Below, piece after piece: positions 41,760 through 49,556 of a stretch of DNA of 64,000 bases; within the stretch, counting starts at the first letter, position 1, and the number at the start of each line of letters is the position of its first letter. This stretch comes from Alphaproteobacteria bacterium HGW-Alphaproteobacteria-1 (GTDB lineage: Bacteria; Pseudomonadota; Alphaproteobacteria; Rhodobacterales; Rhodobacteraceae), in the NCBI GenBank assembly GCA_002842985.1, contig PHEQ01000003.1, forward strand, positions 1-64,000. The letters run 5' to 3'. The position numbers and the translations under genes are program-made. A model generated the notes under the pieces. The model had not been told where the DNA came from, did no database searches, and was given only the letters and a program-made list of their open reading frames with translations.

Positions 41760-42365
41760 TCAGCCCACGGGCACGGTCTGCACCATGCTGTCGCGGGCCA
41801 CAACCCCCTCATACCAGGCCGCGAGCGCCGGATGACCCTGCCGCCAGCCGCGCGCGTCGTGGCGGAAATCGAGATAGCCAAGCGCGCAGGCCACGGCGAT
41901 CTGGCCCATGTCGAGCGGTCCGGACAGGTGGCTCATCCAGCGCTCCTCGAGCGCGTCGAGCGCGCGCGCGATCTTGGCCCATTGCGCCTCGACCCACGCC
42001 TCAGAGCGCGCGCCCTCGGGGCGCAGCCGCGTCTCGTAGACCATGAGCACGCCCGATTCCATGATCCCGTCGGCGGTGGCCTCCAGCGTCAGCACCTCCC
42101 AGAGCCGCGCCTCGGGGTAGAGCCCGGCACCCGCCCGAGTGTCGAGATAGCGGCAGATCACCCGGCTGTCATAGATCGCGGGGCCATCGTCGCGCAAAAG
42201 CGCGGGGATCTTGCCCAGAGGATTCGCCGCCATCGCCTCTGGTGCGGTGGCGAGGGCGGTTGTGGCGACGGGCAGCTCTTCGACCTCGGCCGCAAGGCCG
42301 CTCTCGTGCAAGAGCACGCGCACCTTGCGCACGAAGGGAGAGGCAGGCGAGGAAATGAGTTGCAT
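41760..42365 (-). CDS. Glutathione S-transferase family protein
   Basis: The 201-residue protein has the thioredoxin-like N-terminus (MQLISSPASPFVRKVRVLLHESGLA, with the active-type Ser in SPFVRKV), NPLGKIPALLRDDGPAIYDSRVICRYLD and the C-terminal helical GST domain. It resembles YibF-like or beta-type GSTs without a defined substrate. It stands alone between petA and a region with no clear gene. Confidence 0.87.
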   Translation of the reverse strand: MQLISSPASPFVRKVRVLLHESGLAAEVEELPVATTALATAPEAMAANPLGKIPALLRDDGPAIYDSRVICRYLDTRAGAGLYPEARLWEVLTLEATADGIMESGVLMVYETRLRPEGARSEAWVEAQWAKIARALDALEERWMSHLSGPLDMGQIAVACALGYLDFRHDARGWRQGHPALAAWYEGVVARDSMVQTVPVG

Positions 42366-42743
42366 GGGCCAAGGCTCCTGTCTGGCGTCGCGCAGACGCT
42401 AGGCCGGGGCAGGGCGGGTGTAAAGCGGTCTCGGAGGGACGGGTCGCGGATCATCGGCCTGTGAAGTCTCTTGGCGTCCAGGGGCACCCCGTCCTGCCCG
42501 GCACCCGGCTGGATGCCGCCCGATATGCCGCGGCAACATCCCCGCTTGACGGTCTGCCGGAGTAGCGGCACGGTGCAGCCAACAAATTCGGCTGCCAATT
42601 TGTGCAAGCTTCGGGCTTGAGCCCGTCTGCATACCGTTCACACGACAGATCAAATTCGTTCAGGAGACAAATGATGTCCACAAGCCTCGAGCCGCGCCGC
42701 TCAGGTCTGTCGCGAAGCGGTCAGAAAGCACGGGCGTCTCGAT
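42366..42743. other. Gene-poor region with operator-like palindrome and a possible frameshifted start
   Basis: These 378 bases lack a clear gene. A perfect inverted repeat ACAAATT-N8-AATTTGT lies at 42582-42603, and overlapping short hairpins follow at 42605-42625. A good ribosome site (CAGGAG, 42661-42666) precedes ATGATG at 42671-42676, but its frame reads unlike protein. The neighbouring frame leads without a stop from 42675 into the membrane ORF at 42744, so a one-base change near 42680 could have separated them. Confidence 0.5.
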
Positions 42744-43124
42744 GTGATCGAGGCCGTGATTTTGATAGCTGCGCGTCTCGCGGTGATCATCTTTCCGGCT
42801 TTCTCATCCGCCCTCTTCGTTCTCATGCCGGGCTGGCTGCTGATTATCTCGCTGCTTCTGGTTGTCTATTTCATGATGGAGGGCGTTTCGAAAACCGTCT
42901 TTGCCCTCACCATCAGATCATTGAAAATCTGGCTCTGGCTCTGGCTCTGGCTCTGGGTCCTGGCGAGCGCGATCCTGAGCGTTCGGCTGTCGATGCTGCC
43001 ATGGGCGAGTATCCCGATAACCGCGCTTTGGTTGGTTGGCCTGCTGCCGGGCATCCCCCTCATTCCGGTGGGGACGTCACCTGGCGATATGGCGATGTTC
43101 CAACATCGCCGCGAAACAGTCTGA
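42744..43124 (+). CDS. Hypothetical membrane protein with a (Trp-Leu) repeat
   Basis: The frame begins at a GTG and encodes 126 residues with three or four hydrophobic segments (AVILIAARLAVIIFPAFSSALFVLMPGW, LLIISLLLVVYFMM, IWLWLWLWLWVLASAIL, ITALWLVGLLPGIPLIP). The third is coded by four perfect GGCTCT hexamers. No family is recognised. The start has no good ribosome site, and a frameshift may separate it from the ATG at 42671 or 42674. Translation is plausible because of the hydrophobic pattern, but unproven. It lies 24 bases before a membrane hydrolase gene on the same strand. Confidence 0.45.
   Translation: MIEAVILIAARLAVIIFPAFSSALFVLMPGWLLIISLLLVVYFMMEGVSKTVFALTIRSLKIWLWLWLWLWVLASAILSVRLSMLPWASIPITALWLVGLLPGIPLIPVGTSPGDMAMFQHRRETV
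42931..42954 (+). repeat. Four tandem GGCTCT hexamers
   Basis: Four exact copies of GGCTCT lie inside the hypothetical membrane ORF and encode alternating Trp and Leu. Gain or loss of a unit would change the length of a membrane segment by two residues without shifting the frame. Confidence 0.9.
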
Positions 43125-43148
43125 ACCTTCAAAAGCGGAGTGTGTGCC

Positions 43149-44798
43149 ATGTCCGTCACCTGGCATCGTGATTTCGTGCGATCCTTCTCCGGGCTGGGGC
43201 TGCTGCTGGGGACGGTGTTTCTTGCGGCCTCGCTGACGCCGAGCCTTGTGCCGCGTGGAGCAGTCGTGCAGGGGCTGCTCAGCGGGCTGAGCTTGTCTGC
43301 GGGCTATGGCCTCGGTGTGGTGCTGCGGGCGGGCTGGCGTGCCTTGCAGCTTCCGTCGCCGCAGGGTCACGCGCGCATCCTGCTGGTTCTGGTGGCGGTC
43401 GCGGTCAGCGCGGTGCTTGCGGGTGTGGCGATCTGGAAGGCTGCGGTGTGGCAGAACCGGCTGCGCGCGCTTATGGAGATGCCGCCGATCGAGGCGGTCC
43501 ATCCGGTCACGGTGCTGGGTGTGACGCTTGCGGTTTTCCTTTTGCTGGTGCTTCTGGTGCGGCTGGTCCGTGGCACCTGGCGGCGGATATCGACGCGGCT
43601 GGCGCGTCGCCTGCCCGGTCCTCAGGCGGCCTTGATCGCACTGGCGACGACGGCTCTGCTGTTCTGGCTGATCGGCAACGGCGTGCTGGTGAAAGGCGCG
43701 ATGCGCATGTTCGACGCCACCTACGCAGCACTTGACGCCCGTTTCGACGAGCATAGCCCGCGTCCCGTCGATCCTTTCAAGACCGGCGGGCCCGGCTCGC
43801 TCATCACCTGGGAGAGCCTCGGGCGGGCCGGGCGCGGGTTCGTCGCGGGCGAGCCCGATGCGGCCCGCATCACCGCCATGACCGGCGGTCTGTCGAAGGA
43901 GCCGTTGCGCGTCTATGTGGGGCTCAATTCCGCCGATACACCCGCCGAGCGCGCCGCGCTGGCGCTTGCCGAGCTGATCCGCGTGGGCGGGTTCGAGCGC
44001 GGCACGCTGGTGATCGCGACGCCCACCGGCACCGGCTGGATCGACCCGGAGGGCCAGACGTCGCTGGAATACCTCATGCGGGGTGATGTGGCCACCGTGG
44101 CGGTGCAATATTCGTATTTGGCCAGTTGGCTCGCCCTGCTCGCCGACCCCGATTACGGCGTCGAGACGGCGCGCGCGGTCTTTGCCGCGATCTACGAGCA
44201 CTGGCGCGCGCTGCCATCCGACACGCGCCCACGGTTGTTTCTGCACGGGCTGAGCCTCGGGGCGTTCAATTCAGACCTCAGTCACGATCTGCATCAGGTC
44301 ATCGCCGATCCCTATCACGGAGCGTTCTGGACCGGGGCACCGTTTCCCAGCCGCACCTGGATGACGGCCACGCGGGGGCGCACCGCCGACTCGCCCTACT
44401 GGTTGCCGACGTTTCGCGACGGCTCGGTGATCCGGTTCACCGCCCAGAAAAACCATCTGGACGCGGCCACGGCGCCCTGGGGCAGCTATCGGGTGGTGTT
44501 TCTGCAATATGCCAGCGACGCGATCACGTTTTACGATCCGAGGGCGATATGGCGACAACCGGAGTGGATGCGATCCCCACGCGGCCCCGATGTGTCGCCC
44601 GACATGATCTGGCTGCCGGTCGTCACCTTTCTGCAACTGACCTTGGACCTGATGACGGCGGTCCTGCCGCCCAAGGGCTTTGGCCATGTCTATGCCTTCG
44701 ACCATTACCTCGATGCATGGGCGGCCCTGACCGACGCGTCCGGCTGGACACGCGAAGAGCTTGACGCGCTCAAGGCGCGCGTCGCCGCTGACCGGTGA
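43149..44798 (+). CDS. Membrane-anchored alpha/beta-hydrolase family protein (PF10081 type)
   Basis: The 549-residue protein starts with four hydrophobic segments (LGLLLGTVFLAASLTPSLVP, GLLSGLSLSAGYGLGVVLRAG, ILLVLVAVAVSAVLAGVAIW, VLGVTLAVFLLLVLLVRLV), then one near residue 170, and a C-terminal catalytic domain with the nucleophile elbow LHGLSLGAFNSDL and a late HVYAFDHYLDAW. This matches the alpha/beta-hydrolase catalytic family with membrane N-terminus. Substrate unknown. ATG 43149 has GGAG ten bases upstream. It follows the hypothetical membrane ORF, perhaps in one transcript. Confidence 0.8.
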   Translation: MSVTWHRDFVRSFSGLGLLLGTVFLAASLTPSLVPRGAVVQGLLSGLSLSAGYGLGVVLRAGWRALQLPSPQGHARILLVLVAVAVSAVLAGVAIWKAAVWQNRLRALMEMPPIEAVHPVTVLGVTLAVFLLLVLLVRLVRGTWRRISTRLARRLPGPQAALIALATTALLFWLIGNGVLVKGAMRMFDATYAALDARFDEHSPRPVDPFKTGGPGSLITWESLGRAGRGFVAGEPDAARITAMTGGLSKEPLRVYVGLNSADTPAERAALALAELIRVGGFERGTLVIATPTGTGWIDPEGQTSLEYLMRGDVATVAVQYSYLASWLALLADPDYGVETARAVFAAIYEHWRALPSDTRPRLFLHGLSLGAFNSDLSHDLHQVIADPYHGAFWTGAPFPSRTWMTATRGRTADSPYWLPTFRDGSVIRFTAQKNHLDAATAPWGSYRVVFLQYASDAITFYDPRAIWRQPEWMRSPRGPDVSPDMIWLPVVTFLQLTLDLMTAVLPPKGFGHVYAFDHYLDAWAALTDASGWTREELDALKARVAADR

Positions 44799-45034
44799 CG
44801 GGCCGCCAAAGCCCGCGGCGTGCCGCGTCGGAATGCCAGGACTGCGGAGACGGGGCAGAGCCCTCTGTTGTCTGTCCCCCGGTTCGCAGCCGTGGCATAT
44901 TTGGCGCGGAACGATGCTCGCGTTTCACATCGGCCAATCCCTCAAGCGACCTCGCCCACCAGAGTGGTAGACAAAGGCAGCCCCGCCACAACCCGAATCC
45001 GCGGAGATATCCGCTCCCTGGTCAAGCGTGCCTC

Positions 45035-46162
45035 ATGTCTTTCATTCCAGAACCCCGCGCGATCGTAAGTTGCCTTCTTGTCATGGTCACGATCGGTCTG
45101 GCCGCGTGCACCCGCCCGCCCGAACTGATCGGGATCGAAAATCCACAGGTTCCGGCGGCGTCCGTGGACGGTTTCAGCACGCGCCGCGTCTTCATCACGA
45201 CGACGCGCGAGGCCTCGGACAAACCTGGCGCCCTGTTCTCGGACGCGCGTGCGCGGGATCTGGGGCTGGCCTCGGTCGAGGTGACGATCCCGCCGACGCA
45301 TGTGATCGGTCAACTCAGGCGCCCGCGTCAATTGCCGCCCGATCCGCGCACGGAATTCACCGCTGTCGATCCGGAGATTTACGAGAGCGAGACGGCGTTT
45401 ATCCGCGCCATCAACCGCGCGCTTCTCGCGCGTCCGCGCGAACACAGAACAGTTCTGCTCTTTGTCCACGGCTTCAACAACACGCCGAGCGATGCCTTGC
45501 TGCGTGTGGCGCAATTCGTCGAGGATACCGGCTTCACGGGCGTGCCCGTTCTGTTGTCCTGGGCATCGGCGGGCCGATCCCTGCGATATGTCTATGACCT
45601 CAACAGCACCCTTGTCGCTCGTGGCAAGATCGGCGAAGTCGCCGATATCCTTCTGAGCACCAAGGCGACCGGGGTCACCGTGTTTGCCCATTCCATGGGC
45701 AGTCTGCTGACCATGGAGGGGCTTGTCGATCTGCAAAAATCCGGGACCCTTACCAAGAAGCGCCTGCTTCAGAACATCGTCCTGGCCGCCCCCGACATCG
45801 ACATTGATCTCTTCCGATCCCAGCTTGACCAGCTTCCGCTGGAAACGCGGCGCAAGCTTTATCTGCTCATCTCCAAGGATGACGGTGCGCTGCGGCTCTC
45901 GTCGCGCATCGCGGGCGGCGTGCCCAGGGTCGGCGCGGCCGATATCGCGTCGCTTGAGGAATTTGGCCTGACAGTGATCGACCTGTCGGAAATCAGCGAG
46001 TCGGCCACGGGTAGCCATTCCAAGTTCGCAGGCTCTCCCGAGGTGGTGCAGCTTATCGGGGCGGGGATGAACAATGTGGGCCGCTTCGGCGAAGACAGCT
46101 CGCCGGTGATCGAGCAGGTGCTCAGATCCTCCCCGATCAGGATCTTCCGGTTCGGGCGATGA
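45035..46162 (+). CDS. Lipoprotein alpha/beta hydrolase, DUF900 family
   Basis: The 375-residue precursor has a lipobox (VTIGLAAC, Cys about 25) and the DUF900 core: RRVFITTTREASD, VLLFVHGFNNTPSDALLRVAQF, VLLSWASAGRSLRYVYDLNS, then the nucleophile motif VFAHSMGSLLTMEGL and ASAPDID-like LAAPDIDIDLF. It should be a serine hydrolase on the outer face of the envelope, substrate unknown. It is the second hydrolase in a row on this strand. Directly after its stop the remnant of a pentapeptide-repeat gene starts on the other strand. Confidence 0.82.
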   Translation: MSFIPEPRAIVSCLLVMVTIGLAACTRPPELIGIENPQVPAASVDGFSTRRVFITTTREASDKPGALFSDARARDLGLASVEVTIPPTHVIGQLRRPRQLPPDPRTEFTAVDPEIYESETAFIRAINRALLARPREHRTVLLFVHGFNNTPSDALLRVAQFVEDTGFTGVPVLLSWASAGRSLRYVYDLNSTLVARGKIGEVADILLSTKATGVTVFAHSMGSLLTMEGLVDLQKSGTLTKKRLLQNIVLAAPDIDIDLFRSQLDQLPLETRRKLYLLISKDDGALRLSSRIAGGVPRVGAADIASLEEFGLTVIDLSEISESATGSHSKFAGSPEVVQLIGAGMNNVGRFGEDSSPVIEQVLRSSPIRIFRFGR

Positions 46163-46386
46163 ACCCCGATGACACAGGCACCGCTGAGCCGCAGGCCCTT
46201 TTCATGCATGCGCGGGGCATCTGCACCGCCCAGAACCAGGAAGCGGATGAGCGCGGCCCGGATATGGCTGGCCTCGTTCGCAAGGTCGGGAAGGCCGCCG
46301 ACACGGTCCAGAGTGCCCGTGCCGACCCCGTCGATCAGCCTCTGTTCGGCCGGGCCAAAAGGCCCGAACCGTGCGAGCCCGTCCAC
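46163..46386 (-). pseudogene. 5' stub of a pentapeptide-repeat protein gene
   Basis: From a GTG at 46386 the minus strand reads VDGLARFGPFGPAEQRLIDG, continues through RVGGLPD, and then shows RAALIRFLVLGGADAPRMHEKGLRLSGACVIG. This matches the N-terminal cap of Rhodobacterales pentapeptide-repeat proteins (typically IRAxxIRFLxLGG...HEKGxxLxGAxIxG). The coding match ends at the hydrolase stop codon; beyond it the frame is antisense to that gene. The repeats themselves are gone, so the gene was cut at 46163. It starts eight bases after the peptidase stop. Confidence 0.65.
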
Positions 46387-46393
46387 CGCCGTT

Positions 46394-47770
46394 TCAGAGC
46401 CGGGCAAGCACCCGCGCCCAGGAGCGGATGCCCTTGTGGAAGCTGGTGAGGCTGTATTTCTCGTTCGGGCTGTGGATGCGGTCATCCGAGAGGCCGAAAC
46501 CGGCCATCACCACATCCATCCCCAACTTTTCCTTGATCATCGTCGTGACCGGGATCGACCCGCCACCGCCGACAAAGGCCGCCTGCTTTCCCCATTCGTC
46601 GCTCAGGGCCTGCTGCGTGCGCTGGAACGCCGGGGCGCCGACCTCGAAGGCCACCGCGCGCCCCGATCCGAAATCGGTGACCTCGACCCGGCAATCGGCA
46701 GGCACGCGCGCACGCACGAACTCGCGAAAAGCGGTGCGGATCTTGTGCGGGTCCTGATCGAACACCAGCCGGAAACTGATCTTGGCCGAGGCAACCGCCG
46801 GGATCACCGTCTTGAATCCGTCGCCGGTATAGCCGCCATGCATCCCGTTGACCTCGCAGGTCGGGCGCGACCAGGTCTGTTCCAGCACCGCACGCCCCTT
46901 TTCGCCTGCCGGAATGGAAAGCCCGACCTCGCCCAGAAATTCCTCTTCGGAAAAACCGAGCCCGTCCCAGCTTTTGCGCGCCGAATCCGGCAGTTCCGGC
47001 ACACCTTCATACAAGCCGGGGATGGCGATGCGCCCCTCATCGTCGCGCAGATCGGCCAGGATGCGCGCAAGGATGTGGTTTGGGTTGGCCGCAGCCGAGC
47101 CGTAGAAGCCCGAATGCAGATCGCGGTCGGCGGCGTGAATGAAGATTTCTTCGGCGCAGAGACCACGCAGGCTGGTGGTGATGGCGGGGGTTTCCTTGTC
47201 CCACATGTTCGTGTCGCAGATCATCGCCACATCGGCCTCAAGCTCGTCCTTGGCGGCGTCAAGAAAGCCGGGCAGGTTCACACCGCCGGATTCCTCCTCG
47301 CCTTCAAGCATGAGGGTGATCGGAATGGGCAGGCTGCCAGTCACGGCCTTCCAGGCGCGGCATGCCTCGACGAAGGTCATCAGCTGACCCTTGTCATCCG
47401 AGGCGCCACGCCCGCGGATTTCCTTGCTGCCATCGGGCAGGGTGGCGATGGTCGGCTCGAACGGGTCGCCCTCCCACAGTTCCAGCGGATCGGCGGGCTG
47501 CACGTCGTAATGGCCGTAGAACAGGACCTTGGTTCCCGTCGCCTCGTGGTTCTTGGCCAGAACGACCGGGTGGCCGGGGGTGTCGCGCACCTCCGAGGCA
47601 AAGCCGATCGAAGCCAGATCCCGGCTATGCCACTCGGCGCAGGCACGGGTTTCCCCGGCATAGGCCGGATCGGTCGAGATCGACTTGAGCCGCACGGTCT
47701 GGAACAGACGATCGAGCGCATTGTCGAAATCGGCGTCGATATGGGCAAGGACTTTTTCAAGGTCTGACAT
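46394..47770 (-). CDS. M20-family metallopeptidase (dipeptidase type)
   Basis: The 458-residue enzyme has the metal ligands of the M20 family: His in FYGHYDVQPADP, Asp in IRGRGASDDKGQ, and the Glu pair in LEGEEESGG, with a dimerisation domain in the middle and HSPNEKYSLTSFHKGI near the end. It should be a dizinc cytosolic exopeptidase that cleaves dipeptides. Length and motifs are complete. It stands next to several broken genes but looks intact. Confidence 0.92.
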   Translation of the reverse strand: MSDLEKVLAHIDADFDNALDRLFQTVRLKSISTDPAYAGETRACAEWHSRDLASIGFASEVRDTPGHPVVLAKNHEATGTKVLFYGHYDVQPADPLELWEGDPFEPTIATLPDGSKEIRGRGASDDKGQLMTFVEACRAWKAVTGSLPIPITLMLEGEEESGGVNLPGFLDAAKDELEADVAMICDTNMWDKETPAITTSLRGLCAEEIFIHAADRDLHSGFYGSAAANPNHILARILADLRDDEGRIAIPGLYEGVPELPDSARKSWDGLGFSEEEFLGEVGLSIPAGEKGRAVLEQTWSRPTCEVNGMHGGYTGDGFKTVIPAVASAKISFRLVFDQDPHKIRTAFREFVRARVPADCRVEVTDFGSGRAVAFEVGAPAFQRTQQALSDEWGKQAAFVGGGGSIPVTTMIKEKLGMDVVMAGFGLSDDRIHSPNEKYSLTSFHKGIRSWARVLARL

Positions 47771-47857
47771 GACTATTACCTTTCTCTGTCGAAACTGCGC
47801 CGGTCTGCTGACCGGGGCCTGTTTGTGACGATGCGCGCGCCGCGCCTCGCAGGGACG

Positions 47858-48515
47858 TCAGAATGGCCAGATGAGCGGCACCAGGAACACCGAGACCACG
47901 AAGAACCAGATCATGATGGGCAGGCCCAGCTTCCAGTAATCACCGAACTTGTAGGCTCCCGGCTCCATCACCATCAGATTCGTCGGGGTTGCCACCGGCG
48001 TTATGAAGGCGGCCGCACAGGCGATCCCGACACACATCAGCACGGGCTGCACGGAAATGCCCATCTGATGCGCTGTCACGACGGAAATCGGAATCACGAT
48101 CAGCGATGTGGCGGTGTTCGAGACTACCTGGCTCATGACGGCCGAGAACACGAACAAACCGGCCAAAAGCGCGTAGGGCCCGGAATCGCCGACCGTCGCG
48201 ACCAGTTTTTCGGCCATCAGGTTGGCCGCGCCGGTCTGTTGCATCGCGATCGAAAGCGGCGTCAGCGCGCCCACAAGTATAACGGTCGTCCAGTTGATCG
48301 CGCGATACACCCCCTCGACGGTCAGAACCCCGGAAATCAGGATGATCCCGGCGGCGATCAGCCCCGCGACCGAAGGCGGCACAAGGCCCGTCGCCAGCAA
48401 GAACACCATGATCGCAAGCGCGGCCAGAACGGTCTTGGCACCGGTGCCCATCGGCACCGCCTGACGGCGCACCAGATCGGGAGAGTTGACCACCAGCACT
48501 TCGGCCGGGTTCAGG
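47858..48515 (-). pseudogene. C-terminal half of an SLC13/DASS-type anion permease
   Basis: The minus strand encodes about 218 residues (LNPAEVLVVNSPDLVRRQAV onward) with several membrane helices and the family motif VVSNTATSLIVIPISV plus FITPVATPTNLMV. Full-length relatives have near 590 residues, so the N-terminal half and start are missing. The coding match ends near 48515, where the opposite strand begins to match an RND adaptor that lacks its own 5' end. The first internal ATG is at 48451. The natural substrate could be dicarboxylate, sulfate or another anion. Confidence 0.75.
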
Positions 48516-49556
48516 CGGCGGTCATGGCGATGTCCGCCTGCCTGCCCGAGGACGAACAGACCGAGGCCGAGGTCAAGCCGCGTCCCGTGCGCACGTTTAC
48601 CGTCATCGAACAGAGCTTCGGCGACACGGTGACGCTTGCGGGGACAATCGAAAGCAAGGTGCAGGCCGATCTCGGGTTTCGCATCGGCGGGCGGCTGACG
48701 GAGCGTCTGGTCGGTGTTGGCGACCGGATCGAGGCCGGGCAGCTTGTCGCGCGGCTTGATCAGTCCGACGAAGAGAACGGGTTGCGCGCAGCCGAGGCCA
48801 ACATGATCGCGGCCAGGGGCCAGGAAAGCGAGGCGCGCATCAATTTCGACCTTCAGAGCCAGCTTTACGACCGGGGTTTTGCGGCGCGCGCTGCCTTTGA
48901 CCGCGCCGAGACGACGCTGACCAATGCCGTGGCCCAGCTTGACGCCGCGCGCGCAATATCTGATCGCCAAGCGGCGGCTGAACGACACCCGTCTTCTTGC
49001 CGACGCACCGGGCCTTGTTACCGCCATCGGTGCCGAGCCGGGCGAGGTGGTGCAGCCGGGCCGCATGATCGTTCAGGTGGCGCGGGATGGCGGGATCGAC
49101 GTGGTGTTCGACGTGCCTGCGACCGTGCTGGAAACCTCGCCTGCCGACCCCGAAGTGACGGTGGCACTGTCACAGGCCCCGACGGTCACGGCGCAAGGGC
49201 GGGTCCGCGAGGTCTCGCCGCGCGCCGATCCGGTGACCGGCACCTTTCGGGTGCGTGTCGGGCTGATCGACCCGCCGACCGAATTGCGGCTTGGCTCAAC
49301 GGTCACGGGCACGGCGATATTCGGCGATGTGACCATGATCGAGGTCCCCGCCGCCGCCCTGACCCGCAGCGACAGCGGCCCGGCGGTCTGGGTTGTCGAT
49401 CCCGGTAGCCGGACGGTCTCGATGCGCGATATCGTGGTCGACCGTTTTCTGTCGGCATCGGTTTCCGTTCTCGAGGGGCTTGCCCCCGGCGATATCGTCG
49501 TGACCGCCGGTGTTCAGGCCCTGCGCCCCGGTCAGGAAGTGCGGTTGCCGCAATGA
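48516..49556 (+). pseudogene. RND efflux adaptor (membrane fusion) protein, 5' truncated and frameshifted
   Basis: Coding resemblance starts at about 48516 with the end of a lipoprotein signal (AVMAMSAC, lipobox Cys) and runs through VRTFTVIEQSFGDTVTLAGTIESKVQADLGFRIGGRL, the barrel-sandwich and hairpin of an AcrA-like adaptor. Near 48946-48955 the frame changes: QLDAARA ends in the first frame, and QYLIAKRRLNDTRLLADAPGLV continues in another. A loss of one GC pair in the run GCCGCGCGCGC would explain it. The C-terminal beta-barrel (QGRVREVSPRADPVTGTFRVRV) is complete to 49556. The signal-peptide start is missing. ATG 48524 is the first start left. Confidence 0.85.

Noticed and set aside
46159-46449. 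Small plus-strand ORF after the DUF900 hydrolase
   Set aside because: The minus strand explains the sequence as a pentapeptide-repeat cap; the plus-strand reading has no family pattern.
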